From Microbispora sp. ZYX-F-249 (GTDB lineage Bacteria; Actinomycetota; Actinomycetes; Streptosporangiales; Streptosporangiaceae): a stretch of DNA of 64,000 nt. The stretch lies in assembly GCF_039649665.1 (NCBI RefSeq), contig NZ_JBDJAW010000023.1, positions 62,001-126,000 on the forward strand, written 5' to 3'. Below, piece by piece: positions 52,744-62,121 of this stretch. A program made the position numbers and the translations under genes. Within the stretch, counting starts at the first letter, position 1, and each line of letters begins with the position of its first letter. The notes under the pieces were generated by a model that saw nothing but the letters and a program-made list of their open reading frames with translations, searched no databases and was not told where the DNA came from.

Positions 52744-54003
52744 ATGTCCGGCGCCGAGCGCGTGAACGACTGGCCGGGGTCGGTGGTCGTGGTGGGCGCG
52801 GGGATCGTGGGCCTGTCCACCGCGTGGTTCCTGCAGGAACGCGGTGTGGAGGTCACCGTGGTCGACCGCCGGGGCGTGGCCGCCGGCGCGTCGTGGGGCA
52901 ACGCGGGCTGGATCGCGCCCGGCCTGGCCATCCCGCTGAACGAGCCGTCCGTGCTGCGCTACGGCCTGCGCTCGCTGCTCAACCCGGCCGCGCCGCTGCA
53001 CGTCCCGGCGACCGTCGACCCGGGGCTGTGGGCGTTCCTGACCCGGTTCGCCGCCAACTGCCGGTGGTCGTCGTGGACCCGGGCCGTGCGCGCCGGCCTC
53101 CCGCTCAACGACGAGTGCATCGAGGCGTACGAGGTGCTCGCCGCCAACGGCGTCGCCGCTAGGGTCGAGGACGCGCCGATCACCGCCGGGTTCCGTACGC
53201 CGCGCCAGGCCGCGGGCCTGCTCCACGAGCTGCGCAGAATGGCGGGCGCCGGGCAGCGGGTGGACCACGACGTTCTGAACGCCGCGCAGTTGGCCGAGGC
53301 GATGCCGCTCGCCTCCGGCGCCCTGGGCGCGGGGGTCCGGATCAACGGGCAGCGCTACGTCGACCCCGGCCGCTTCGTGCACGCGCTGGGTGAGGCCGTC
53401 GTCGCCCGGGGCGCCACCGTGGAGACCTTCGAGGTCGCGGATGTGCGCACCGACACCAAGAAGGTCGTGGTGGTGGCCGGGGACGGCGCCGTCCTGTCCG
53501 CCGACGCGGCGGTGCTGGCCACCGGCGCCTGGCTGTCCCGGCTGGCGGGCCCCTGGGGCGTACGCGTCCCGGTGCGGGCCGGCCGCGGCTACTCGTTCAC
53601 CGTGCCGGTGGACCACCCCGTTCCCGGCCCGATCTACCTGCCCGACGTGCGGGTGGCGTGCACGCCCTACCAGGGCGGACTGCGAGTGGCGGGCACGATG
53701 GAGTTCCGCGATCCCGACGCCCCGGCCGTCGAGGCCCGGCTGAAGGCGATCATCGCGTCGGCCCGTCCCCTCCTGCGGGGCGTGCGCTGGGAGGAGCGTA
53801 CCGACGTCTGGGTCGGCCCCCGGCCGGTCACCCCCGACGGGCGTCCGCTGGTCGGCGCGACCGACGCCCCGGGGATCTACGTGGCCGGCGGGCACGGCAT
53901 GTGGGGGCTCGCCCAGGGCCCGGCCACCGGGAGGCTCCTCGCCGAGCAGATCACCACCGGCAAGCAGCCCGCCGCCCTGCGGGAGTTCGACCCGCTGCGC
54001 TGA
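52744..54003 (+). CDS. FAD-dependent oxidoreductase, D-amino acid dehydrogenase (DadA)-like
   Basis: 419 aa from ATG 52744, with GGAGG upstream. The ADP-binding GxGxxG is in VVVVGAGIVGLSTAWFLQERG and the Glu/Asp dinucleotide position in TVVDRRG. SWGNAGWIAPG and the C-terminal GRPLVGATDAPGIYVAGGHGMWGLAQGPATGRLLAEQI are characteristic of the DAO/DadA family, which oxidises D-amino acids, sarcosine-like or related amines with FAD. With the hydantoinase, DUF917 and peptide ABC genes downstream, it fits a pathway in which a ring-opened or racemised amino-acid derivative is oxidised. Confidence 0.87.
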   Translation: MSGAERVNDWPGSVVVVGAGIVGLSTAWFLQERGVEVTVVDRRGVAAGASWGNAGWIAPGLAIPLNEPSVLRYGLRSLLNPAAPLHVPATVDPGLWAFLTRFAANCRWSSWTRAVRAGLPLNDECIEAYEVLAANGVAARVEDAPITAGFRTPRQAAGLLHELRRMAGAGQRVDHDVLNAAQLAEAMPLASGALGAGVRINGQRYVDPGRFVHALGEAVVARGATVETFEVADVRTDTKKVVVVAGDGAVLSADAAVLATGAWLSRLAGPWGVRVPVRAGRGYSFTVPVDHPVPGPIYLPDVRVACTPYQGGLRVAGTMEFRDPDAPAVEARLKAIIASARPLLRGVRWEERTDVWVGPRPVTPDGRPLVGATDAPGIYVAGGHGMWGLAQGPATGRLLAEQITTGKQPAALREFDPLR

Positions 54004-54030
54004 ACCCGGTACAGGGACGCCCGATTTCAC

Positions 54031-54189
54031 TGCAAGATCATGAATCGGATCTCCGCAGGTCAGGGGGGCATCGGCCGGAAAAGTGCAAGATCGTGGACAG
54101 TTGCGGGCCAGGTCAGGGCACATGAGTGCGACTAACTGCAAGATCACGGTGAGGGGGTTGTCGCGGGGGGACAACAATCGAGTGATCAC
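54031..54189 (+). repeat. Three 53-bp units headed by TGCAAGATC
   Basis: TGCAAGATC occurs at 54031, 54084 and 54137, exactly 53 bp apart each time. Units 1 and 2 also share CAGGTCAGGG at a similar offset; the remainder is diverged. The array lies in the 237-bp intergenic region between the FAD oxidoreductase and the DUF917 gene. Confidence 0.75.
54158..54174. promoter_or_regulatory. TTGT-N9-ACAA palindrome 3
   Basis: TTGT (54158-54161) and ACAA (54171-54174), 9-bp spacer, inside the third 53-bp unit and 66 nt before the DUF917 start. Same architecture as the two sites before the FAD oxidoreductase. Confidence 0.5.
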
Positions 54190-54240
54190 TGTCGCAGGGC
54201 GACATTGAGGGGCGGCCGCCCGGTGGTGAAGGCTCCCCGC

Positions 54241-55308
54241 ATGCAGGCCCGCATCACATCGGCGGACGTCTCCGCCCTGGCCCGCGGCTGCGCCGTGCTC
54301 GGCACCGGCGGCGGAGGCGACGTGCGCCCCGGAGCCATCGCCGCCCGGCGCGCGATCCGCGACCACGGCGACGTGCCGCTCGTCACCCTGGACGAGTTGC
54401 CCGGCGACGCCCTCGTGCTGCCGCTGTCGGGAATCGGCGCCCCGACGGTCAGCAACGAGATGGTCCACGGCACGGACGAGCCGGTCAGGATCGCCGAGGA
54501 GATCGAGCGGATCCTGGGCCGGCCGCTCGCCGCGGTGATGTCCTCGGAGATCGGCGGCGGCAACGGCGTGGCCCCTGTGGCCTGGGCGGCCAGGCTCGGG
54601 CTGCCGCTGCTCGACGCCGACGCGATGGGCCGGGCCTTCCCCGAGGTCCAGATGGTCTCGATGTACGTGGCCGGGATCCCCGCCAACCTCGTCGTCATGG
54701 CCGACGTCGTCGGCAACGTGGTGACGATCCGGCCGGTCGACGGCCTGTGGTCGGAGCAGATCGCCCGCGCGGTCTGCGTGGCCGCGGGGTCGAGCGCCCT
54801 CATGGCCGACTACGTGCTGACCGCGCGGGAGTGCGCGGGCGCGGTGATCGAGGGCACGGTGAGCCGGGCGATCGCGGTCGGGCGGGCGACCGAGGGCGCC
54901 GCGGACCCCCTCGCCGCCCTGACCGCCGAGCTCGGCGCGGTACGGCTGATCACCGGCAAGCTGGCCGACCTGGAGCGCAGGACCACCGGCGGCTTCGCCA
55001 GGGGCACGGCGACGATCGAGGGCACCGGCGGCGACCGGGGCAGGATCCTGCAGCTGGAGATCCAGAACGAGAACCTCGTCGCCGTCGAGGACGGCCGGGT
55101 CCGGGCGATGGTGCCCGACCTGATCACGGTGGTCGACACGCAGACGGCCACGGCGATCCAGACCGAGGGGCTGCGGTACGGCCAGCGGGTGACCGTGCTG
55201 GCCTGGCCCTGCGACCCCCTGTGGCGTACGCCGAAGGGCCTGGAGACGGCGGGCCCGCGCGCCTTCGGCTACGACATGGACTACCGGCCCGTGGAGGAGA
55301 TCGCATGA
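54241..55308 (+). CDS. DUF917 family protein
   Basis: 355 aa from ATG 54241; GTG 54223 is in frame. Family features are ALARGCAVLGTGGGGD at the N-terminus, LVLPLSGIGAPTVSNE, VMSSEIGGGNGVAP, LPLLDADAMGRAFPEVQM and TVLAWPCDPLWRTPKGLETAGPRAFGYDMDY at the C-terminus. DUF917 proteins occur almost always beside hydantoinase/oxoprolinase genes and are thought to be their partner subunit, although the reaction is not established. It is coupled to the hydantoinase by the ATGA overlap at 55305-55308. Confidence 0.9.
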   Translation: MQARITSADVSALARGCAVLGTGGGGDVRPGAIAARRAIRDHGDVPLVTLDELPGDALVLPLSGIGAPTVSNEMVHGTDEPVRIAEEIERILGRPLAAVMSSEIGGGNGVAPVAWAARLGLPLLDADAMGRAFPEVQMVSMYVAGIPANLVVMADVVGNVVTIRPVDGLWSEQIARAVCVAAGSSALMADYVLTARECAGAVIEGTVSRAIAVGRATEGAADPLAALTAELGAVRLITGKLADLERRTTGGFARGTATIEGTGGDRGRILQLEIQNENLVAVEDGRVRAMVPDLITVVDTQTATAIQTEGLRYGQRVTVLAWPCDPLWRTPKGLETAGPRAFGYDMDYRPVEEIA

Positions 55309-56852
55309 GCATCGCGTTGCGGGTCGGCATCGACGTGGGCGGCACCAACACCGACGCGGTGGTCCTCGACGACGACGACCGGGTGCTGGCGACGGCCAAG
55401 CGGCCCACCAGCCCGGACGTGACCGAGGGCCTGCGCGCGGCGCTCGACGCGGTCCTCGCCGAGCTGCCCGAGCCGGGCCTGGAAAAGCACGTGAAGCGGG
55501 TGATGCTCGGCACCACCCACGCGACCAACGCCATCCTGGAGCGGCGCGCGCTCGGCCGGGTCGCCGTGCTGCGGCTCGGCGCCCCGGCGACCACGTCCGT
55601 GCCGCCGCTGAGCGAGTGGCCGGACGACCTGCGCGAGACCGTGGCGGCGGGCACCGCGATCGTCCGCGGCGGATACTTCGTCGACGGCCGTGAGATCGCG
55701 CCTCTCGACGTGGACGCGGTCAGGAGGTTCGTGGCCGCCACGCCCGCCGACGCGATCGCCGTCACCGGCGTGTTCAGCCCGGCGAGCGCCGACCAGGAGA
55801 ACCGGGTCGCCGAGATCATCCGTGCCGAGATCGGCGACGTGCCGGTGAGCCTCAGCCACGAGATCGGCTCGCTCGGCCTGCTCGAGCGCGAGAACGCGAC
55901 CGTGCTCAACGCCGCGTTGTACGGCGTGGCGCGCGACGTCACCGACGCGCTGCGCGAGGCCCTCGCGGCGAGGGGCCTGGAGGTCGAGACGTACTTCGCG
56001 CAGAACGACGGCACGCTGATGGCCGTCGACTACGCGGCCCGCTATCCGGTGCTGACCATCGGCTCCGGGCCGGCCAACTCGCTGCGCGGCGCGGCGTACC
56101 TGTCGGGGGTGACGGACGCGATCGTGGCGGATGTCGGCGGCACCTCCACCGACCTCGGCGTGCTCGCGGGCGGCTTCCCCCGGGAGTCGGCCGCGGCGGT
56201 CGAGATCGGCGGGGTCGCGACCAACTTCCGGATGCCCGACATCCTGTCCATCGCGCTCGGCGGCGGCACGATCGTCGGGGCCGAGCCGCGCTCGGTCGGC
56301 TACCGGATCGGCACGGAGGCGCTCGTCTTCGGCGGCTCCACCCCCACGATGACCGACGCGGCGGTGGCGGCCGGGCGGGGAGACGTCGGCACCCATCCGG
56401 TGCCCGGGCAGTGGCGCGAACGGCTGGCCCGGGCCGTACGGCGAGCGGACGAGGCGGTGGCGGACGCCGTGGACCGGGTGACGCTCGGCCGGGTGGACCG
56501 GCCGCTCGTGGCGGTCGGCGGCGGCGCGTTCCTGCTGGCCGCGGAGGTGCCCGGGGTGCGTGAGGTGGTCCGGCCGGCGCACGCGGAGGTCGCGAACGCG
56601 GTGGGCGCGGCCATCGCGCTCGCCGGCGGCAGGTTCGAAACGATCGTCCCCGCTTCTGGAGGCGGGAGCTCCAGGGCTACATTGATCGACAACGCCAAGG
56701 AGGAGGCGGCCGCGCGGGCCGTCGCCGCCGGGGCCGACCCCGCATCCGTCCAGATCGTCGAGCTCAGCGAGATCCCTCTCAGCTACCTTCCTGAGCCCGC
56801 GGTGCGCCTGCACGTCAAGGCCGCCGGCCCCCTCGCCCGGCAGGCCGGATAG
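55305..56852 (+). CDS. Hydantoinase/oxoprolinase family protein (HyuA-like), first copy
   Basis: 515 aa from ATG 55305, overlapping the DUF917 stop. An actin-like ATPase fold is visible in RVGIDVGGTNTDAVVLDD (phosphate-1 loop), MLGTTHATNAILERR, PVSLSHEIGSLGLLERENATVLNAAL, TIGSGPANSLRGAAYLSG and IVADVGGTSTDLGVL (phosphate-2). It covers the HyuA-type subunit only; HyuA enzymes use ATP to open hydantoins or 5-oxoproline. At 515 aa it is shorter than the ~680-aa classical HyuA, typical for the DUF917-associated group. It is followed 17 nt later by the ABC substrate-binding protein gene. Confidence 0.92.
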   Translation: MSIALRVGIDVGGTNTDAVVLDDDDRVLATAKRPTSPDVTEGLRAALDAVLAELPEPGLEKHVKRVMLGTTHATNAILERRALGRVAVLRLGAPATTSVPPLSEWPDDLRETVAAGTAIVRGGYFVDGREIAPLDVDAVRRFVAATPADAIAVTGVFSPASADQENRVAEIIRAEIGDVPVSLSHEIGSLGLLERENATVLNAALYGVARDVTDALREALAARGLEVETYFAQNDGTLMAVDYAARYPVLTIGSGPANSLRGAAYLSGVTDAIVADVGGTSTDLGVLAGGFPRESAAAVEIGGVATNFRMPDILSIALGGGTIVGAEPRSVGYRIGTEALVFGGSTPTMTDAAVAAGRGDVGTHPVPGQWRERLARAVRRADEAVADAVDRVTLGRVDRPLVAVGGGAFLLAAEVPGVREVVRPAHAEVANAVGAAIALAGGRFETIVPASGGGSSRATLIDNAKEEAAARAVAAGADPASVQIVELSEIPLSYLPEPAVRLHVKAAGPLARQAG

Positions 56853-56869
56853 GAAAGGAACCTCCTCAC

Positions 56870-58501
56870 ATGCGCTGGCACAAGCGTCTTCTCGCCGCGG
56901 GAGCCGTGACCGCAGTGACCCTCACCGCCGCGGCCTGCGCGGGCGGGAAGGTCCGCGGCGCGGAAGACTCCCCTCAGCCGGGCTCCACGACGGCCCCGGC
57001 CGGGGGCGCGGCCGACAGCACCTTCGTGTACGTCCCCAACCTGGACGTCGTCACCGACTGGGACCCCGCGAGCTCGTATTCCAACGAGATCATCGCGATG
57101 CAGAACATCTACGAGTCGCTGACCCGCTACAACCCGCAGACGAAGAAGACCGAGCCCCGGCTGGCCTCCTCGTGGACCTCCTCGCCCGACGGCAAGAAGT
57201 GGACGTTCACGCTGCGCGAGGGCGCGAAGTTCCACACCGGCAAGCCGGTGGACGCCGCCGCGGCGAAGGCCGCGATCGAGCGCACGATGAAGGAGGGCCA
57301 GGGAGCGGCCTACATCTGGGGCGCGGTCGACAAGATCGAGGCCAAGGACGCCACGACGCTGGAGTTCACGCTCAAGTACCCCGCCCCGCTCGACCTGATC
57401 TCCTCGGCCGGGTACGCGTCGTACATCTACGACACCACGGCCGCCTCCGGCGACCTGAAGAAGTGGTTCGGCGAGGGACACGACGCCGGCTCGGGGCCGT
57501 ACACCATCGAGAGCTGGCAGAAGGGCAAGGAGACCGAGCTCACGCTCACGGCGTTCGACGGCTACTGGGGCGGCTGGAACGGCCCGCACTACAAGAAGGT
57601 CGCCTTCCGGGTCACGCCCGAGCTGACCACCGCCTGGCAGCTCCTGCAGCGCGGCGAGGTGACGTTCGTCCAGCGACTCAACGCGCAGCTGTTCGCCCAG
57701 GCGGGCGGGACGGACACGGTGCAGACCTCGCAGACGCCGTCGTTCCAGAACCTGCTCGTGCTGCTCAACACCGCCGACGGCCCGCTCAAGGACGTGAAGC
57801 TGCGCCAGGCCGTGCAGAAGGCCATCGACTACGACGGGCTCGTGGCGGCCCTGAAGGGCTCGGGCGTGGCGGCCGGCGGGCTGGTCCCCGAGGGCCTGCT
57901 CGGCGCCGCCCCCGGCATGACCCCCAAGCAGGACCTCGCCGGCGCCGAGGCGCTGCTCAAGGAGGCCGGTTACGGCCCCGGCGGCAAGCGGCTCGAACTG
58001 ACGCTGACCTATGCCCAGGGCGACGCCGACCAGGAACTGCTGGTCACGCTGCTCTCCTCGGCGCTCGACAAGCTCGGCGTCACGCTGTCGGCCAAGCCGC
58101 TGCAGTGGACCACTCAGTGGGATCAGGGCAAGGCGAAGGACCCGTCCAAGCGGCAGGACATCTTCGTCATGTACTGGTTCCCCGACTACGCCGACGCCTA
58201 CTCGTGGTTCGTCAACGTCTTCCACGGTGAGAAGGACGTGCAGTTCAACCTCTCCTACCTGAAGGACGAGGCCGTCGACAAGCAGATCGACGAGCTGCCC
58301 GCGCTGACCGCGACCGACCAGGCCGGCGCGGAGAAGGCGTACGCCGACCTGCAGAACAAGATCATCAACGAGAAGGCCGCGGTGGCGGTGCCGTACGTGC
58401 AGAACTACCAGCGGGCCTTCGCCAAGACGGTCCAGGGATACGTGGACAACCCGGCCTACCCCAACGTGGTCTTCGTCTACGACCTCAAGCCCGGCGCCTG
58501 A
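56870..58501 (+). CDS. ABC transporter substrate-binding lipoprotein (SBP_bac_5)
   Basis: 543 aa from ATG 56870, with AAAGGA upstream. The lipobox TAAAC ends at Cys23, so the mature protein is a lipoprotein needing LspA. The family-5 peptide/nickel binding fold is seen in VTDWDPASSYSNEIIAMQNIYESL, PRLASSWTSSPDGKKWTFTLREGAKFHTG, SGPYTIESW and VKLRQAVQKAIDYDGLV. It captures the substrate for the downstream permeases; the surrounding hydantoinase genes suggest a cyclic dipeptide, hydantoin or small peptide rather than nickel. Confidence 0.93.
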   Translation: MRWHKRLLAAGAVTAVTLTAAACAGGKVRGAEDSPQPGSTTAPAGGAADSTFVYVPNLDVVTDWDPASSYSNEIIAMQNIYESLTRYNPQTKKTEPRLASSWTSSPDGKKWTFTLREGAKFHTGKPVDAAAAKAAIERTMKEGQGAAYIWGAVDKIEAKDATTLEFTLKYPAPLDLISSAGYASYIYDTTAASGDLKKWFGEGHDAGSGPYTIESWQKGKETELTLTAFDGYWGGWNGPHYKKVAFRVTPELTTAWQLLQRGEVTFVQRLNAQLFAQAGGTDTVQTSQTPSFQNLLVLLNTADGPLKDVKLRQAVQKAIDYDGLVAALKGSGVAAGGLVPEGLLGAAPGMTPKQDLAGAEALLKEAGYGPGGKRLELTLTYAQGDADQELLVTLLSSALDKLGVTLSAKPLQWTTQWDQGKAKDPSKRQDIFVMYWFPDYADAYSWFVNVFHGEKDVQFNLSYLKDEAVDKQIDELPALTATDQAGAEKAYADLQNKIINEKAAVAVPYVQNYQRAFAKTVQGYVDNPAYPNVVFVYDLKPGA

Positions 58502-58503
58502 CC

Positions 58504-59520
58504 ATGCCGCGGTACCTGATCCGCCGGCTCGGCCAGGCCCTCCTGGTCGTGGCCGGCGTGATCGTCCTCACCTTCGCCGTCATGCGCCTGGTGCCCGGCG
58601 ACCCGGCCGTGGCGTACGCCGGGCCGAAGGCGACCGCGGCCGAGCTGGCCGAGGCCAGGCGGCGGTTCGGCCTGGACGAGCCGTTGCCGGTCCAGCTGTG
58701 GAACTACGTGCGCGACCTGCTGGGCGGCGACTGGGGGACCAGCCTGCACACCCGGCAACCGGTGCGCGACGATCTGCTCCAGGCGTTTCCGGCCTCGCTG
58801 GAACTCGTGGGCGCGGCGCTGATCATCGCGCTGGCCGCGGGCATCCCGCTGGGGATCGCCGCCGCGCGCTACAAGGGCCGCCTGCCCGACCTGTCGGTGC
58901 GGCTGTCGTCGATGCTGGCCGTGTCGGTGCCGGTGTTCTGGCTGGCGCTGGCCCTGCAGACGGTCTTCGCCAGCGGGCTCGGCTGGTTCCCCGTCGCGGG
59001 GGAGTACGACGCGTCGCTCGACCGGACCAGCCCCCTGCACCTCTACACCAACATCACCGCCGTGGACGCGCTGATCACCGGCAACTGGCCGATCCTCACG
59101 AGCACGCTGTCGCATCTGGTGCTGCCCGCGCTGGTGATCGCGGCGTACCCGGCCGGGGTCGTGGCCCAGATGACCAGGGCCGCCCTCATCGAGGAGTCGT
59201 CGCGCGACCACGCCCGGCTGGAGCGCGCGCTCGGCTTCGGCGAGACCGCGGTGCTCACCCGGTTCGCCCTGCGGCCCGCGCTGAACCCGGTCCTGTCGCT
59301 GATCGCGCTCGTCTTCGCGTACTCGATCGTGAACGGCTTCCTCGTGGAGGCCGTGTTCAACTGGCCGGGCCTCGGGCGGTACGCCGCCGACTCGATCCGC
59401 TCGCTCGACACGCCCGCCATCGCCGGGGTGACGCTGCTGGTCGCCGTCCTGTACGTCGCCGCCAACCTCGCCGTGGACCTCCTTCAGGGCGTGGTCGACC
59501 CGAGGGTGAGGGCCCGATGA
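58504..59520 (+). CDS. ABC transporter permease, DppB/OppB type
   Basis: 338 aa from ATG 58504, 2 nt after the binding-protein stop. It has six membrane helices. The N-terminal RYLIRRLGQALLVVAGVIVLTFAVMRLVPGDP and the EAA-loop region (DHARLERALGFGETAVLTRFALRPALNPVLS) are canonical. The insertion between helices (SLDRTSPLHLYTN) is typical of DppB. Its stop overlaps the next permease start (ATGA, 59517-59520). Confidence 0.93.
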   Translation: MPRYLIRRLGQALLVVAGVIVLTFAVMRLVPGDPAVAYAGPKATAAELAEARRRFGLDEPLPVQLWNYVRDLLGGDWGTSLHTRQPVRDDLLQAFPASLELVGAALIIALAAGIPLGIAAARYKGRLPDLSVRLSSMLAVSVPVFWLALALQTVFASGLGWFPVAGEYDASLDRTSPLHLYTNITAVDALITGNWPILTSTLSHLVLPALVIAAYPAGVVAQMTRAALIEESSRDHARLERALGFGETAVLTRFALRPALNPVLSLIALVFAYSIVNGFLVEAVFNWPGLGRYAADSIRSLDTPAIAGVTLLVAVLYVAANLAVDLLQGVVDPRVRAR

Positions 59521-60374
59521 CCGCACCGGCCCCGCCCGCGCTCCGCCGTACGCCGCTGCGCCGCCTGGCGGGCGTGGACCGCCTCGCGGTGGCGGGGGCC
59601 GTGCTGCTGGGGATCGTCGTGCTGGCGGCGCTGCTCGCGCCGTGGATCGCGCCCTATCCGGAGGACGGCGGCTCGGCCACGCATCCCCTGGAGTCGTTGC
59701 TGCCGCCGAGCGGCGCCCACTGGTTCGGCACCGACCAGGTCGGCCGCGACGTGCTCAGCCGGGTCCTGTTCGGCGCCCGCACCTCGCTGCTGATCGCCGT
59801 CGCGGTGCTGGCCGTCTCCGGGGTGGCCGGCGTCGTGCTCGGCGTCGTCGCGGGGTACGCCGGGGGCTGGGCCCGCGACGTGATCATGCGGGTGACCGAC
59901 GTCTTCCTCGCCTTCCCCGCGCTGCTGCTGTCGCTGGCGCTCGCCGTGGTGCTGCAGCCCAGCGTGACCACCGTGATCGTGGCGATCGCGGTCACCTGGT
60001 GGCCGTGGTACGCCCGTCTCACGGCGTCGGTCGCCGCGTCCGTGGCCACCCGGGGCTTCGTCGACTCCGCGCGCTGCCTGGGCGTGCCGGCTCCGCTCAT
60101 CGTGCTGCGGCACGTGCTGCCGAACTCGCTCACGCCGGTGCTGGTCCAGCTGTCGCTGGACGGCGGCGGGGTCATCCTCACCGCCGCCGCGCTGTCGTAC
60201 CTGGGGCTCGGCGCCCACGAGCCGACGCCGGAGTGGGGCCTGATGGTCCAGCAGGGGCAGACGCTGTTCACCACCGACTGGTGGGTGGTGACCTTCCCCG
60301 GCCTCGCCATCCTGGTCACCGCGTTCGCGTCCAACGTGCTCGGCGAGGGGCTGAGGGCGAGGCTGGCGCGATGA
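59517..60374 (+). CDS. ABC transporter permease, DppC/OppC type
   Basis: 285 aa from ATG 59517. The N-terminal part contains APWIAPYPEDGG and HWFGTDQVGRDVLSRVLFGARTSL, the DppC signature. Membrane helices follow, with the EAA loop (GFVDSARCLGVPAPLIVLRHVLPNSLTPVLVQ) that docks on the ATPases. It overlaps the genes on both sides, so the transporter is one translational unit. Confidence 0.93.
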   Translation: MTAPAPPALRRTPLRRLAGVDRLAVAGAVLLGIVVLAALLAPWIAPYPEDGGSATHPLESLLPPSGAHWFGTDQVGRDVLSRVLFGARTSLLIAVAVLAVSGVAGVVLGVVAGYAGGWARDVIMRVTDVFLAFPALLLSLALAVVLQPSVTTVIVAIAVTWWPWYARLTASVAASVATRGFVDSARCLGVPAPLIVLRHVLPNSLTPVLVQLSLDGGGVILTAAALSYLGLGAHEPTPEWGLMVQQGQTLFTTDWWVVTFPGLAILVTAFASNVLGEGLRARLAR

Positions 60375-61168
60375 CCCTGCTGAGCATCAGGGACCTGGTC
60401 GTCGGGATCGGCGACCGGGTGATCGCGTCGGTCCCCGAGCTCGACGTCTCCGCCGGGGAGTGCGTCGCGATCGTCGGCGAGAGCGGATCGGGCAAGACGA
60501 CGACCCTGCTCGCCACGCTCGGCCTCACCCGGGGCGCGGACGTCTCCGGCCGGATCACCGTCGGCGACGTGGACGTGCTCACGGCGAGCCCCGCCCGGCT
60601 GCGCGAGGTCCGCGGCTCGCGGGCCGCCCTGGTGATGCAGAGCCCGCAGGCCGCGCTGAACCCCACCATGCGCCTGGGCACGCTCATGCGCCGCGCGCTC
60701 GCCCGCCACGGGGTCAAGGGCGCGGACGCGCGCGAGCGGGCCGAGGAGGCCGTCCGCGCGGTGCTGCTCGACCCGGAGATCCTGCGCCGCTACCCCCATC
60801 AGGTGTCCGGCGGCCAGGCGCAGCGCTTCGCCGTCGCGCTGGCCCTCGCGCTCGGCGCGCAGGTCGTGCTGGCCGACGAGCCGACCAGCGCGCTCGACGT
60901 GACCGTGCAGGCCGAGGTGGTCGCGGTGCTGCGCCGGCTGCGCGACGAGCGCGGGCTCGCCGTGCTGCTGGTCTCCCACGACCTCGCGCTGGTCTCCACG
61001 ATCGCCGACCGGGTCGTGGTGATGCGCGAGGGCGCCGTGGTGGAGAGCGGGCCCGCCGCCGAGGTGTTCACCCGGCCGCGCGACCCCTACACCCGGGAGC
61101 TGATCGCCGCGATACCCGCACTGCCGGAAACCGGGCCCGCGCTGTCCGAAGCCGAGGAGGGGGCATGA
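60371..61168 (+). CDS. ABC transporter ATP-binding protein, DppD type
   Basis: 265 aa from ATG 60371 (ATGA overlap). Walker A GESGSGKTTT, Q-loop VMQSPQAALNP, signature VSGGQAQRFAVALALA, Walker B VVLADEPTSALD and switch LVSHDLAL are complete. It lacks the ~60-residue C-terminal oligopeptide extension present in its partner. It is one of two ATPases that power the peptide-type importer. Confidence 0.93.
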   Translation: MTLLSIRDLVVGIGDRVIASVPELDVSAGECVAIVGESGSGKTTTLLATLGLTRGADVSGRITVGDVDVLTASPARLREVRGSRAALVMQSPQAALNPTMRLGTLMRRALARHGVKGADARERAEEAVRAVLLDPEILRRYPHQVSGGQAQRFAVALALALGAQVVLADEPTSALDVTVQAEVVAVLRRLRDERGLAVLLVSHDLALVSTIADRVVVMREGAVVESGPAAEVFTRPRDPYTRELIAAIPALPETGPALSEAEEGA

Positions 61169-62121
61169 CGCTGCTCGCCGCCGAGGGGGTCACCCTCGCC
61201 TACGGCGCGACCGCCGTGGTCCACGACGTGAGCCTAAGCGTGGACGAGGGCGGGGTGGGCCTGACCGGGGAGAGCGGCTCGGGCAAGACCACGCTCGCCC
61301 GCGCCCTGCTCGGCCTCGTGCGCCCGCGCTCCGGCGTCGTCCGGTACGGCTCGCGCGACCTGGCCGGGCTCGGCAGGGCGGGCCGGGCGGAGTTCCGCCG
61401 GGCCGTGCAGCCGGTCTTCCAGGACGGCAGCGAGGCGCTCGACCCCCGTATGACGGCGGGAGCGTCGATCACCGAGGCGCTGACCACCCACCACCGCCTG
61501 TCGAGGGCGGAGCGGCGGGACCGGGTGGACGCGCTCCTCGCGGACGTGGGGCTCGACCCCGCGCTCGCCGCGCGCAGGCCCCACGAGATGTCCGGCGGCC
61601 AGCGGCAGCGGGTGGCCATCGCCCGCGCGCTGGCCGTGGAGCCGCGGCTGCTGGTGCTCGACGAGCCCACGAGCGCGCTCGACGTCACCGTGCAGGCCAG
61701 GATCCTCGACCTGCTGGAGCGGCTGGCCGCCGAGCACGGGCTCGGCTACCTGCTCATCACGCACAACCTCGGCGTCGTCGGGCGGCTGTGCCGTACGTCG
61801 TCGGTGCTGTTCGCCGGGCGGGTCGTCGAGTCGGGCCCGACCCGGGAACTGCTCACCCGGCCGGCCCATCCGTACACCCGGGCGCTGCGTGACGCGGTGC
61901 CCCGCCTGGGCGGCGAGCCTCCGCGCGCCACCGGGCGGACCGAGGCGGCGCCGGCTCCGTCCGGCTGCCCGTTCCGGCTGCGCTGCTCCCTCGCCGTGGA
62001 CCGCTGCCGGGACGAGGCGCCGCGGGCGCGCGAGGTCGAGGGGCGCAGGGTGGCGTGCCACCGCGCGGAGGAGGTGCTGGGCCGCGTGTCCCGTGAGGAT
62101 CGCGATGCGCCGCGTCAGTGA
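61165..62121 (+). CDS. ABC transporter ATP-binding protein, DppF type
   Basis: 318 aa from ATG 61165, overlapping the partner stop. Walker A GESGSGKTTL, Q-loop PVFQDGSEALDPRM, signature MSGGQRQRVAIARALA, Walker B LLVLDEPTSALD and switch LLITHNLGV. The C-terminal oligopeptide domain has cysteines (GCPFRLRCSLAVDRC ... VACHRAEE) that in some DppF/OppF proteins bind an Fe-S cluster. Its 3' end overlaps the start of the second PucR-type gene by 17 nt. Confidence 0.93.
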   Translation: MTLLAAEGVTLAYGATAVVHDVSLSVDEGGVGLTGESGSGKTTLARALLGLVRPRSGVVRYGSRDLAGLGRAGRAEFRRAVQPVFQDGSEALDPRMTAGASITEALTTHHRLSRAERRDRVDALLADVGLDPALAARRPHEMSGGQRQRVAIARALAVEPRLLVLDEPTSALDVTVQARILDLLERLAAEHGLGYLLITHNLGVVGRLCRTSSVLFAGRVVESGPTRELLTRPAHPYTRALRDAVPRLGGEPPRATGRTEAAPAPSGCPFRLRCSLAVDRCRDEAPRAREVEGRRVACHRAEEVLGRVSREDRDAPRQ

